A stretch of DNA of 64,000 nt from 67-14 sp020438345 (GTDB lineage: Bacteria > Actinomycetota > Thermoleophilia > Solirubrobacterales > 70-9): NCBI GenBank assembly GCA_937872475.1, contig CALMSY010000022.1, forward strand, positions 1-64,000, given 5' to 3'. This document shows, piece after piece, positions 15,011-23,945 of the stretch. The first letter of the stretch is position 1. Each line of letters begins with the position of its first letter. The notes under the pieces were generated by a model. It worked only from the letters and a program-made list of their open reading frames with translations, did not search any database and was not told the DNA's origin. The position numbers were made by a program, and so were the translations under genes.

Positions 15011-17704
15011 TCAAACGCCGTTGACGACCGACCCGAAATGACTTGTCGAGTTACCCGTTCGGTGCTGGCTGACCTCTACTTTGAGCCGGTTGAGCCGGCC
15101 CTGACCGAGCAGACGACGCAGCTTCCTGCCTTTCGGTGAGAGCCGGACTGTCCGGAAGGTGCCGGGGACCTGCTGGAACGAGGTCTGGCCGACGGTCCGT
15201 CCGTCCAGCTTCAACCGGACGATCGTCTGGCAGTGGCCGTTGATCGGGCAGAGCGTCCGCAGCTTCACTTTGTCACCGGTCCGGGTCGCATTTGCCGCAC
15301 TTTGACGTCCAGCCTGTTTCAGGGTCAGTTTCTTGGACGGTGCGAGGCGAAAGCGCTTCTTGCCGATCCGCCCGGGGACACCATCGGCGTTCAGGGCCTG
15401 GACTGTGGCGAGCGCCCATTCACCCCCGGGATGCCGTGGAATCGAAATCTTCCGGCTCTGTGGACCGACGACACGTCGATAGGAGCTGACCTTCCGGCCG
15501 TTCTTCCGGACAGCGATTTCGGCCACGTAGCCATGGGCGCCGGGCACCCCTTTCCAGATGGCGGTCGCCTTGTAAACGTTGCGCCAGGCACGAACGATAT
15601 TCGGGGCCCGGAGCCTGCCCGGCCTCCGGACCTTGTAGTGGTCCTCGATCGTGACTTCTCTCGGAGTTCCGCCGTGGACCACATACGCTCGAAGGCGACG
15701 GTTACCGTAATGGCTGCCCCTGGTTGCCTTGAACTCGTAGCGGCCCTTGACCTTGTCGGTGGTCAGGATCGGCTGTTCCGAGTTGTCGGCCATCACTTCG
15801 GTGAAACTCAGCCTGGTGTTGGGGTTACCCTCCGAGTTCCAGATCAGGGTCCGGTCAAGGCCCTTGCCGGTCACGCGGGCCTCGACCTTTTCCGGCAGGA
15901 GTGCCTGCCCGGTCTTCACGCCCATGACCGGAGTTGAGTTCGCATACGGGGTGATCGTCCATTCACCGTTCCGGAGCCGGGGGCTGAGGATGCTGGTCAC
16001 CTTGTTCTCTTCATCGGCGACGATCATGAAGCTCTTCTCGCGTATCGCATCCTTGCCTTGGGGGACGGTGAAACTCCGCCCGTCTTTCGAGCGAAGGCGG
16101 AACCGGGGGGCCCGGTCCTTTCCGCGGACACTCATCACCACGGTTCGTTTGCCGGTCGAGAGAGTTCTCGTCTGGCTGGCCGTGGCGACTACCTCACCGC
16201 TGCGGGTGGCTTTCGGATATGCCTCGCGGTAGCGGTCAAGTCCGCAGGTGGTGCCGAAGGTCTGGACCCTCTTTCCATATTCGTAAACCGCGCCACCGTC
16301 AACCCAGAGGACCTTCCAGCAGGCACCGGCCGCTTTGGTGTTGATCAGGATCCGGCCGTCGAAGATGTTGAGCCCGAAGAGCCGGACTCTGCCGTTGCCG
16401 GAGAACTGAAATTTCTGTTTGGCCACCCAGCCGTCGACTCCGGCACCGATGTAGAACGGGTCATCCGGGCTGTTCTTGTAGCTGGGAAAGCCGATTCCGA
16501 TGCTGAATCCGAAAGCGACCCCGCTGTCGGTGTGGATCTTCAGATAGACGTTGCCGACCCCGAGGCGGAATACCTTCACGCCGCCATCGAAGTGGAAGTA
16601 CCAATCCTGCTTTTCCTTACCGAGCAGCAACGACGAGTTGACCTCAATCGGCACAACCTTGCCCCAGGGTGTGGGTAGTTCAGGACCAAATTCCGCGGTC
16701 GCACCAGCGTTCAGGTTGAGCACGAACGCATCGTCGATCTGTTTGAAACCGAAGCCGCCGTTCATGGCGGTGATGAAGCCACCCGGCGGAGCTCCGATTG
16801 GGACCTTCAGACCCGAGGCGCCCACAGAAGCCTTGGTCAGGATCGTGTTCTCGATCTCGAAGGCGAAACTGACACCTTTTCCGTTCATGAACGGGAGGGA
16901 GAAGTCAGCGCCGCCCCCGAGCTTCTTTTCTTCGGCCGAATACTCGGCTTCGAGGTCGTTGATCTTGATCAGCTTGATGCCGTCGATCTCCTGCAGGTGA
17001 AGGTGGAAGCCGTCGACCTTCGAGCCTTCCCCAACCCTGGACGGAATCTTGATCGTCACTGATTGCGGCTTGCCCTTAAGTGTGAAAATCCCGGTCAGGC
17101 TCGCGGTCAGGTCCATCGAACCCTTGCCGTCCTCATTCAGGATCAGCGGCGTTTCCACGCTGCCGACGGGAGAGAATCCGGCCATCGACTTCACATAGGC
17201 GCTGTTACTACCCAGTTGCAGGTCTTCCAGCACCATCGAACCCTGGTTAGGGGGAACGAAGTTGATCTTGAACGGAACCCCGAGCTGCAGCGGGTTTGCC
17301 GGCAGGGGATAACCGATCGAGGAGAGCCGGATCTCGGCGGCGGCTTCGTCGGCACCGGTGACGCTCCGGATCGCATTGGTCTTTGTATTGACCACGATCC
17401 TGTCCTGATCCTTGACGCCACTGACCAGGAGCCCGTTCATGTCGAGGGCCCGGATCTGGCGTTCACCTGTGCCGTATAGGGGCTGGCTGGCCAGTTCGGC
17501 AACGAAGTAGTCCGTGCCGTCGGTTGTACGTTTCGTCCAGCAGCCCTTCATCTGGACGATTCCGACAGTCTGGGTGGTTGCGTCGACCCCACCGGCGCAT
17601 TTCGGTGAGGGTTCGGCGCTGGTGGCGGGCCCGGCCGCTCCTGCCATCACAATGGCCGCGAGTAGCGCTGCGGAGATCGCGGCTGTCAGTACCTTTGGTT
17701 TCAT
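15011..17704 (-). CDS. Very large secreted protein of unknown function
   Basis: The 897-residue product has a signal peptide (residues 1-30, ending ATSAEPS). A middle part (about 150-450) is rich in Gly and aromatic strands, such as GGFGFKQIDDAFVLNLNAG and FGFSIGIGFPSYKNSPDDP, suggesting a long beta-sheet or barrel-like fold. Cysteines cluster in the region around GACWKVLW and TTCGLDRYRE. The C-terminal 350 residues look like two or three Ig/fibronectin-like modules, with LRAPNIVRAWRNVYKATAIWKG as one strand pair. No catalytic motif is visible. A GGAGGG ribosome site lies 12 bases before the ATG. A surface-exposed adhesin or matrix role is possible but unproven. Confidence 0.75.
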   Translation of the reverse strand: MKPKVLTAAISAALLAAIVMAGAAGPATSAEPSPKCAGGVDATTQTVGIVQMKGCWTKRTTDGTDYFVAELASQPLYGTGERQIRALDMNGLLVSGVKDQDRIVVNTKTNAIRSVTGADEAAAEIRLSSIGYPLPANPLQLGVPFKINFVPPNQGSMVLEDLQLGSNSAYVKSMAGFSPVGSVETPLILNEDGKGSMDLTASLTGIFTLKGKPQSVTIKIPSRVGEGSKVDGFHLHLQEIDGIKLIKINDLEAEYSAEEKKLGGGADFSLPFMNGKGVSFAFEIENTILTKASVGASGLKVPIGAPPGGFITAMNGGFGFKQIDDAFVLNLNAGATAEFGPELPTPWGKVVPIEVNSSLLLGKEKQDWYFHFDGGVKVFRLGVGNVYLKIHTDSGVAFGFSIGIGFPSYKNSPDDPFYIGAGVDGWVAKQKFQFSGNGRVRLFGLNIFDGRILINTKAAGACWKVLWVDGGAVYEYGKRVQTFGTTCGLDRYREAYPKATRSGEVVATASQTRTLSTGKRTVVMSVRGKDRAPRFRLRSKDGRSFTVPQGKDAIREKSFMIVADEENKVTSILSPRLRNGEWTITPYANSTPVMGVKTGQALLPEKVEARVTGKGLDRTLIWNSEGNPNTRLSFTEVMADNSEQPILTTDKVKGRYEFKATRGSHYGNRRLRAYVVHGGTPREVTIEDHYKVRRPGRLRAPNIVRAWRNVYKATAIWKGVPGAHGYVAEIAVRKNGRKVSSYRRVVGPQSRKISIPRHPGGEWALATVQALNADGVPGRIGKKRFRLAPSKKLTLKQAGRQSAANATRTGDKVKLRTLCPINGHCQTIVRLKLDGRTVGQTSFQQVPGTFRTVRLSPKGRKLRRLLGQGRLNRLKVEVSQHRTGNSTSHFGSVVNGV

Positions 17705-17997
17705 CTGGTGATCGTCCCTCCGGGGCTTCCCGGTGTCTGAAGTCTCTGATTCTGAACAACACCCGAAAGTGTTTGTTGCCCTGCCTGGCTGAGTCGCCTG
17801 CCCGGACCCAGTCCGAAAGCATTGTGCCGGTTGCCTGTTTCACTGGTGTTACACCGCCTTGCAGCCGGTCGACGCTCTCACGGTTGGGTCTTTGTAACCC
17901 TGATGAAACCCCGGTTGTCGAGGATGCCCGTCAACTGCCTGACTTCGAAAGACGAGTTGCCGGACTGGAGTACAGCTGATTGATGGAAGATGGCGTC
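17705..17997. other. Intergenic region of 293 bases, no gene seen
   Basis: This lies between two divergent genes, the secreted protein and the response regulator. Both promoters should lie here. I see no RNA gene, no clear repeat and no convincing -10/-35 pair. Confidence 0.3.
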
Positions 17998-18651
17998 ATG
18001 CGAATCCTTGTTGTCGAGGACGAAGAGACCTTGCTCAGGAACCTGGAGCAGGGTCTTTCACGGGCAGGCTTTTCCGTCGATACCGCCAGCGACGGACAAG
18101 CCGGGTTCGACAAGGCATCACTGGCCCGGTACGACGTGATCGTTCTTGACCGGGACCTGCCGCGGCTCCATGGTGATGAAGTCTGCCGTCGTCTGAACCG
18201 TGCCGGCAACCGGGCACGGGTGATCATGTTGACGGCGGCCGCCTCGCTTGAAGACCTGACCGAAGGGCTTGGGCTTGGTGCCGATGACTACCTGACCAAA
18301 CCGTTTCGGTTCCCTGAACTGACTGCCCGGATACATGCCCTTTCCAGACGCAGCGGGCGGCCTTCACCGACGACCCTCGAGGGAGGTGGCCTCACTCTCG
18401 ACCCGGCCCGTGGCCTGGTCAGGAGGAACGGTGTGAATCTGGACCTGACCCACCGGGAGATCATGGTGCTGGAAATCCTCCTCCGGGCGGAGGGCGGAGT
18501 GGTGTCCGCAGACAGGCTGCTCGAGGAAGTCTGGGGTCAGGACCTTGATCCATCCGGGTCAACGGTTCGGGTGACGATGTCCAGACTGAGGCGGCGGCTG
18601 GGGGATCCGCCGGTAATCGAGACTGTGATCGGACGCGGGTACCGCATTTGA
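17998..18651 (+). CDS. OmpR/PhoB-family response regulator
   Basis: The 217-residue protein has a receiver domain with acidic pair E7/D8, phospho-acceptor D51 (VIVLDRDLP), switch residue T (VIMLTAAA) and Lys in YLTKPF. A C-terminal winged helix follows (VNLDLTHREIMVLEILL then SRLRRRLG). It is a DNA-binding regulator phosphorylated by a partner kinase, almost certainly the histidine kinase whose TTG start overlaps its stop (TTGA). The ATG at 17998 gives the canonical MRILVVEDE start; in-frame alternatives begin at 17980-17983. Confidence 0.93.
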   Translation: MRILVVEDEETLLRNLEQGLSRAGFSVDTASDGQAGFDKASLARYDVIVLDRDLPRLHGDEVCRRLNRAGNRARVIMLTAAASLEDLTEGLGLGADDYLTKPFRFPELTARIHALSRRSGRPSPTTLEGGGLTLDPARGLVRRNGVNLDLTHREIMVLEILLRAEGGVVSADRLLEEVWGQDLDPSGSTVRVTMSRLRRRLGDPPVIETVIGRGYRI

Positions 18652-19781
18652 GCCGCAGGCCGACGATCCGTCTGCGTGTCGCACTCGCCTGTGCGGCTCT
18701 GGTGACTGTCACGGGTGCTCTGGTGCTGGCCGGAATGCTGTACCTGACCCAGAACACGATCGATCGGAACTCGCCACAGATCACGCTCAACACCCGAACT
18801 GACAGTCCCGCGGTGCTGCGGGCCCAGACCTTCGCGCTTTCGGTGCAGAACCAGCAGCTGGTTGACGAGACGGTCTCTGAAGTACGTACAGCCGGGATCA
18901 TCGGACTGATCATCCTGGCTTCGGGATCGCTGGTGGCCGGCTGGTTCATTGCGGGGCGAATGCTGCGGCCCGCAACCCGGCTTGCCAACGAGGTTGAAGG
19001 CATTTCGGCTGCCAACCTCGACCGGAGACTCATGCTCGAAGGGCCCGATGACGAGTTGAAATCAATCGCCGATGCCTTCGACCGCATGCTTGAGAGACTC
19101 GATGATGCTTTTGAACGGCAACGCCGCTTTGTCGCCGATGCTTCCCATGAGTTGCGTACCCCTTTCGCGACCATGCGCACCCAGGTCGATGTAGCGCTCT
19201 CCATTCCCGACCTTTCCGGCCCGGAACTCCGGCAGGTCATCGCTGAAATCAGCGAAGTGGTTGATCGCGGCAGTGACCTGGTCAACGCCATGCTCTCGCT
19301 CTCGCGGGCCGAAGCCGTCGCTGGTCACAAACGGACAGATCTGGCCGATCTTGCGGCAGAGGTGCTTACGTCGACACCCGGTCTCGCTTCGCTCGAGCCG
19401 GAAACCTCACTCAGTGAAACGTTCGTCGAAGGTGATCCGGTTTTGCTTGATCGGCTGGTGTCAAACCTGGTTCGTAATGCAGTTGCCTATAACCGGACTG
19501 GCGGAGTCCTGGACATCGAGGTCTTCCCGGCCGGGGACCGGGCGGTACTAATCGTTCGCAACGACGGACCGGTGCTTGTGGAGAGCGAGGTCCCCATGCT
19601 GTTCTCGCGGTTTCACCGGCATGAAACAGCCGGGGAGGAAGCCGGTTTCGGGCTTGGCCTTTCGGTCGTCGAAGCGATCACCCGTGCCCATGAAGGGACC
19701 GTCGTGGCTCACGCCCGGCCGGAAGGTGGCCTCGAGGTTCGCTTTGAAATGGATCTGGCTCCACCTGCTGATCCGGCGTGA
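18648..19781 (+). CDS. Membrane sensor histidine kinase
   Basis: This 377-residue kinase has two membrane helices (about 10-32 and 82-104), a short extracytoplasmic loop of about 50 residues, a HAMP linker (105-155), and HisKA with phospho-histidine H167 in SHELRTPFATM. The ATPase domain has N-box NLVRNAVAYNR, a G1 segment NDGP and G2 GFGLGLSVV. The small sensor loop suggests detection of a small ligand or membrane state. The TTG start overlaps the regulator stop, so the pair is translationally coupled. The signal is unknown. Confidence 0.93.
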   Translation: MSRRPTIRLRVALACAALVTVTGALVLAGMLYLTQNTIDRNSPQITLNTRTDSPAVLRAQTFALSVQNQQLVDETVSEVRTAGIIGLIILASGSLVAGWFIAGRMLRPATRLANEVEGISAANLDRRLMLEGPDDELKSIADAFDRMLERLDDAFERQRRFVADASHELRTPFATMRTQVDVALSIPDLSGPELRQVIAEISEVVDRGSDLVNAMLSLSRAEAVAGHKRTDLADLAAEVLTSTPGLASLEPETSLSETFVEGDPVLLDRLVSNLVRNAVAYNRTGGVLDIEVFPAGDRAVLIVRNDGPVLVESEVPMLFSRFHRHETAGEEAGFGLGLSVVEAITRAHEGTVVAHARPEGGLEVRFEMDLAPPADPA

Positions 19782-19789
19782 AAGGCGAA

Positions 19790-20254
19790 TCAGGGTGAAC
19801 CGCAGGGTCCGATTCCGTATTCAGTCAGCTCCCTGGTGACGTCATCGAAAGGCCCCTCGCTGGCCAGGCCGGGGTCGGCCTCGACCCGGTCGGCGGCGTC
19901 GGTGATACCGCGCAGCATCGCCTCGATTCGCCGGTGATCCGCTGCGGGCCATTCCAGCGCCCTCAGGTCTTTGTCCTGCTGCCGCAGGCTCGGAACCCAG
20001 ATTTCCCGGGTGAACCTGATTCCGGCTTCGTCGTCGGGCTGCTGACCGGGTCCGAACGCATCGATCATCGCCTGCCGCAGTTCCTCGTTGGCCTGCTCGC
20101 AGATCCCGTTGGCCTGCTCGGTGAATTCCGCCCTGGTCGGGGAGTCACCGGCCCGCTCCTGGCCGGTCATTCCGCATCCACCCAGACCCAAAAGCAGGAT
20201 CAACAGGATCGCGAACCCGGAACCTGTGTTGCTGGAACCCCATCGATGCGTCAT
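19790..20254 (-). CDS. Putative lipoprotein, unknown function
   Basis: This 154-residue protein has a signal peptide with lipobox LGLGGC, followed by a largely alpha-helical acidic mature part (EFTEQANGICEQANEELRQAM, LEWPAADHRRIEAMLRGI). It is convergent with the histidine kinase gene (9-base gap), so it is not part of that operon, though a sensory accessory role cannot be excluded. Function is unknown. Confidence 0.7.
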   Translation of the reverse strand: MTHRWGSSNTGSGFAILLILLLGLGGCGMTGQERAGDSPTRAEFTEQANGICEQANEELRQAMIDAFGPGQQPDDEAGIRFTREIWVPSLRQQDKDLRALEWPAADHRRIEAMLRGITDAADRVEADPGLASEGPFDDVTRELTEYGIGPCGSP

Positions 20255-20330
20255 TGGTCTGATCCAAAGACTTTCAGGTCAGGCGATCACGAGTGGAGCT
20301 GTGGCGGCATATGATCGCCCGGAACCCCGA

Positions 20331-20337
20331 GGAGGAG
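20331..20337 (+). promoter_or_regulatory. Ribosome binding site fixing the aminotransferase start
   Basis: GGAGGAG is followed by AA and the ATG at 20340. It excludes the much longer in-frame alternative that begins at 20088, which overlaps a lipoprotein gene. Confidence 0.6.
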
Positions 20338-20339
20338 AA

Positions 20340-21695
20340 ATGCCAGAGATCAATCGCGAGCGCCTTGCCGAGCTGACCGAGTCCGAGCTCGAATGGTTTG
20401 TCAAGGAGAACCCGAAGTCGAAGGAACTCTACGAACGGGCGCAGAGTTCGTTGCTCGGTGGCGTGCCGATGCCCTGGATGATGCGATGGGCTGGTGGTTT
20501 CCCGGTGTTCGCGAAGCTGGCTATCGGCGCGAGAATCATTGATGTCGATGATCACACGTACATTGATTTCTGCCTCGGTGACACCGGAGCGATGCCGGGC
20601 CATGACCCGGAGCCTGTCGTCCGGGCAATCACCGATCAGGAGCGCAAGGGGATCACCACGATGCTGCCGACCGCCGACGCCCCCTGGGTAGGTGAGGAGC
20701 TCACCCGGCGATTCGGACTCGACCGCTGGATGTTCACCCTCACCGCGACCGACGCGAACCGCGCTGCGTTGAGGATCTGCCGTCAAATCACAGGTCGCCC
20801 CAAAGTTCTGGTCATGAGCTACAGCTACCATGGCTCGGTTGACGAGGCGTTCGCCGTGGCAGGTCCCGGCGGGACGACCGTTTCCCGTGAAGGGAATGTC
20901 GGAGCTCCGGTTGATCCGTCTGTAACCACGACCGCGATCGAGTTCAACGATCTCGATGCTCTTGAAGCGGCATTGGCCACGGGCGAGATCGCCTGTGTGC
21001 TGGCCGAGCCGGCTATGACCAACATGGGGATCGTCCTCCCCGATGACGGTTATCACGAGGCATTGCGTGATCTGACCCGCAAACACGGGACCCTGCTGAT
21101 CATTGACGAGACCCACACTTTCTCGGCGGGACCCGGTGGCTGCACTGCAGCCTGGGGGCTGGAGCCGGACCTGCTCTCGATCGGCAAAGCGATCGGCTCC
21201 GGAGTGCCGGCCGGTGCTCTCGGCCTGACCGAGGATGTAACCGACTGGCTATTCGCCCAGGACCAGGCTGACTATGAAGACACTGGCGGGGTTGGTGGCA
21301 CCCTGGCCGGCAACGCTCTTTCGCTGGCCGCGATCCGCGCGACTCTCTCCGAGGTCCTGACCGATGAAGCCTTCGATCACACGATTCCACTTGCGACCCG
21401 GTTCAGTGAAGGGGTCATGGAGGTCGTTGGCGAGCATGGCCTGCCCTGGAATGTGACTCAGCTCGGAGCGCGGGCCGAGTACCGCTTTGAAGCCGAACCC
21501 GCCCGCAACGGCACCCAGGCCCACAACGCCTCGGACCCGGAACTGGAGCGGTATCTCCATCTGCATGCGCTGAACCGCGGAGTGCTGATCACCCCCTTCC
21601 ACAACATGGCGCTGATGTCACCGGTGACAAGTGCCGCTGATGTCGACCGCCACACCGAAGTCTTCGGTGAAGCAGTACGGGACCTCCTGGGCTGA
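20340..21695 (+). CDS. Class III PLP-dependent aminotransferase, glutamate-1-semialdehyde-mutase-like
   Basis: The 451-residue enzyme matches the class III fold. Hallmarks are YIDFCLGDTGAMPGH, a substrate-contacting SYSYHGSVDEA, the D256 pair in IIDETHT and the PLP-binding lysine K283 in SIGKAIGSGVPAG. The layout resembles HemL, but the N-terminal 40 residues and the poor conservation of HemL-specific positions favour a related transaminase with an unknown substrate. The next gene is 35 bases downstream with its own promoter-like box. Confidence 0.85.
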   Translation: MPEINRERLAELTESELEWFVKENPKSKELYERAQSSLLGGVPMPWMMRWAGGFPVFAKLAIGARIIDVDDHTYIDFCLGDTGAMPGHDPEPVVRAITDQERKGITTMLPTADAPWVGEELTRRFGLDRWMFTLTATDANRAALRICRQITGRPKVLVMSYSYHGSVDEAFAVAGPGGTTVSREGNVGAPVDPSVTTTAIEFNDLDALEAALATGEIACVLAEPAMTNMGIVLPDDGYHEALRDLTRKHGTLLIIDETHTFSAGPGGCTAAWGLEPDLLSIGKAIGSGVPAGALGLTEDVTDWLFAQDQADYEDTGGVGGTLAGNALSLAAIRATLSEVLTDEAFDHTIPLATRFSEGVMEVVGEHGLPWNVTQLGARAEYRFEAEPARNGTQAHNASDPELERYLHLHALNRGVLITPFHNMALMSPVTSAADVDRHTEVFGEAVRDLLG

Positions 21696-21717
21696 ACGCC
21701 CTTTCCCGCCACGCCGG

Positions 21718-21723
21718 TAGGCT
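21718..21723 (+). promoter_or_regulatory. -10-like TAGGCT for a leaderless start at 21731
   Basis: TAGGCT, seven bases, then GTG at 21731; no Shine-Dalgarno. Confidence 0.48.
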
Positions 21724-21730
21724 GCGAACC

Positions 21731-22558
21731 GTGAAAGACAAGCCGACAGTCGCCCTCATCACCGGAGCCTCAAGCGGGATCGGCGAGGGGGTGGCGTGGC
21801 GCCTCGCCCGCGACCCTGGCACCAGGCTGATCCTTGTCGCCCGCCGAGGAGACCGGCTGCGCGAGCTGGCCAGGAGGCTGCCCTGCGAAGCGACCTGGGT
21901 GGCGGCTGACCTGACCGAACCGGACGCGCCTGGCCGGTTGCTCGCCCACGCGGAGGAACATCACCCCCCGCTCAACCTCCTTGTCAACAACGCAGGAGCT
22001 TCCTGGCGTTCGACCTTCGCCGACGGGGGCCACGCGAATGTGCGCCGCACCATGGAAATCAATTTCGATGCTGTGTTGAGGCTGACCGAGGTCTTCCTGC
22101 CGATGCTCCGGTCGGCGGCACCGTCGTCAATCGTCAACATCGCCTCGACCGCCGGCCGGATATCCCGCGCCGGTGCGGGAGCTTATTCGGCTTCCAAATA
22201 CGCCCTGATCGGCTGGAGCGACGGACTTCACCTGGAAGAGGCCCCGAACGGGGTTCATGTCGGCCTGGTCCTTCCCGGCTACATCGAGACCGAAGGATTC
22301 CCCGCCTCGGAGCTGACTTCGAATCCGCTGACCCGTTGGATGGTTTCCGACACATCGAAGGCGGCGGAAGCGGTCTATGAAACCGCAGTGCTCGGCAAGG
22401 CCGAGCGGTATGTACCCCGGCCATACGGACTGGTCGCCGTGCTCAAGGTCATCGCTCCGAGTCTGATCCGCAGGGCGATGAGTGGCGGTGCGGGCAAGCT
22501 GGCAACCACCAGTACCGGTGCAGATGCCGCCGAAAAGGCCGAAAAGACCCGAACCTGA
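21731..22558 (+). CDS. Short-chain dehydrogenase/reductase (SDR)
   Basis: The 275-residue enzyme has the Rossmann cofactor loop TGASSGIGEG (about residues 12-21), the NNAG motif (LLVNNAGAS), catalytic Ser (IASTAGR) and the YxxxK dyad in YSASKYALIG. It fits the classical SDR family, which uses NAD(P)H to reduce or oxidise small alcohols and ketones. The family does not reveal the substrate. It lies 35 bases after the aminotransferase gene but has its own start box. Confidence 0.9.
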   Translation: MKDKPTVALITGASSGIGEGVAWRLARDPGTRLILVARRGDRLRELARRLPCEATWVAADLTEPDAPGRLLAHAEEHHPPLNLLVNNAGASWRSTFADGGHANVRRTMEINFDAVLRLTEVFLPMLRSAAPSSIVNIASTAGRISRAGAGAYSASKYALIGWSDGLHLEEAPNGVHVGLVLPGYIETEGFPASELTSNPLTRWMVSDTSKAAEAVYETAVLGKAERYVPRPYGLVAVLKVIAPSLIRRAMSGGAGKLATTSTGADAAEKAEKTRT

Positions 22559-22584
22559 CCCTGTCCTGAAGCTGGCTGGCCCGC

Positions 22585-23403
22585 CTATTTCGGCAGGGCT
22601 ACCGCAGCTTCCGGAGTCGCGACCCGGAAGGTGAAGCTCTCCTCGATATAGAGATTCACGATCTCCGCATCGTGGCTTTCGTAGCCGATCGAGAGATCCT
22701 GACCCGATTCGAAGAGGAAATCACCACCACGCATGCTGGCGACCACTACCCCGTCGAGTCCCGGGGCCCAGACCATCGGGCCACCGCCACTTTCCTGGAG
22801 GATCTTGCGGATGTGGGACAGCAGCGGGTAGCCACCCCGTTCGGCGCTCTCAACCACGCCGGTGTAACACTCGGGGCTCAGGGCGACGCCGTATGGGCCC
22901 TCCACCCCTGCCGAGAGGATCACTTCGATTGCTTTCGCGATGTGTTCCGGATAGTCGTTGAACCCGTTGTCGCCGAGGGGGATTGGATCGTGGCCGGAGG
23001 CACCGGAGATCCCTTCCATTCCTGCATCATCAAGACCGTGGAAAATCGCGGCATTCTCGGCGATTGCCATCTGGCGGGCGGCATCGTTCAACGAATCGAA
23101 GTCGGTATCGACGGCGCCCCGGTCAAGCGCTTCGAGTTCGGAGCGGCCGATCGTGAACGGAGCCCTGAGTTCGACCACCGGCAGAATCCTTCGGGTGCGC
23201 AGGTTGACACCGTCAGCCGGACCGGCTGAAGAATCGGAGACCCGCCCGAGGTCGGTGGCCGAGTGGCCCCAGCCGAGCGGCCCTTCAAAGTCGACCAGTT
23301 TGCGTCCTCCGAGTGCCGGCACAAGACTCTGGCCGGCTTCTTCGTCGATCTGCTTCCAGGCTTCGTCAGTGATCGGGGCATGACCCCTCAGAAGGTGGTT
23401 CAC
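22585..23403 (-). CDS. Family 1 encapsulin shell protein
   Basis: This 272-residue protein matches linocin-M18/encapsulin shells throughout: N-terminal LLRGHAPITDEAWKQIDEEA, KLVDFEGPLGWGHSATDLG, the P-domain region LPVVELRAPFTIGRSELEALDRG, ENAAIFHG, EGPYGVALSP and the closing LSIGYESHDAEIVNLYIEESFTF. Family 1 encapsulins with HK97-fold subunits assemble into T=1 (about 24 nm) compartments that load cargo through a C-terminal peptide. The length matches T=1 shells. The GTG start overlaps the stop of the cargo gene by four bases (GTGA), so shell and cargo are translationally coupled. Confidence 0.97.
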   Translation of the reverse strand: MNHLLRGHAPITDEAWKQIDEEAGQSLVPALGGRKLVDFEGPLGWGHSATDLGRVSDSSAGPADGVNLRTRRILPVVELRAPFTIGRSELEALDRGAVDTDFDSLNDAARQMAIAENAAIFHGLDDAGMEGISGASGHDPIPLGDNGFNDYPEHIAKAIEVILSAGVEGPYGVALSPECYTGVVESAERGGYPLLSHIRKILQESGGGPMVWAPGLDGVVVASMRGGDFLFESGQDLSIGYESHDAEIVNLYIEESFTFRVATPEAAVALPK

Positions 23404-23786
23404 AGTCCCGCTCCTTTCAGGCTGCCGATTCCAAGTGATCCACCAGAGCCTCCCGCAGTTTCGGGTTCGCCATCCTCGCTGCCGGCCTCCGCCAGTTCGC
23501 CATGTTCGACAATGTCACCGTCTCGAAAAAGCACTCCCTTCGCGAGCTGCCGCCAGACCGGCATCTTTCGGAAAAGGAACTCGAGGTCCATCGCGAAGTG
23601 TTTGAACTCCTCGTGCTGGGCGTTGGCCATGATCGCCCGGGCCTCGACGTCGGGCTCGACCGAAAGACGCTGTTCGTACCAGTTGATCGCTTCGGCTTCC
23701 TCAGCCAGGGAAGCGAAAAGCCGTGCCTTGGTGCGAAGCTCGGGGCTTAGTTCCTCTGGTGGCTCGTGGTACTGGTCGAATTCCAT
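23400..23786 (-). CDS. Encapsulated ferritin-like cargo protein (EncFtn)
   Basis: The 128-residue protein has the EncFtn di-iron core. The acidic E30 precedes W36-Y37 by the spacing known from the Rhodospirillum rubrum protein, and E60 and H63 (HEEFKH) complete the site. The C-terminal tail ends with GSLGIGSLKG (116-125), a good match to the encapsulin cargo-loading peptide, after an acidic Gly-rich linker (98-115). Established work shows EncFtn oxidises Fe2+ for mineral storage inside the shell. The ribosome site AGAGG lies just before the ATG at 23786. It is the first gene of the cargo-shell operon. Confidence 0.96.
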   Translation of the reverse strand: MEFDQYHEPPEELSPELRTKARLFASLAEEAEAINWYEQRLSVEPDVEARAIMANAQHEEFKHFAMDLEFLFRKMPVWRQLAKGVLFRDGDIVEHGELAEAGSEDGEPETAGGSGGSLGIGSLKGAGL

Positions 23787-23945
23787 TCCGGTTCCTCTCG
23801 GTTCTGGTCAACGCGGCTGTTCCAATGGTCTCATTCCACGGTCCCCGGCACAACCCATTGGGAAACGGAACCGGACGGGTTTGTCCGGCAGGCATTCCGG
23901 GTACTTTGAGTCAGACCTGCAATCGACGCGATTGGAGACAACAAG

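Noticed and set aside
20088..20339. N-terminal extension of the aminotransferase frame
   Set aside because: It overlaps the lipoprotein gene on the other strand, and a strong GGAGGAG site places the start at 20340.
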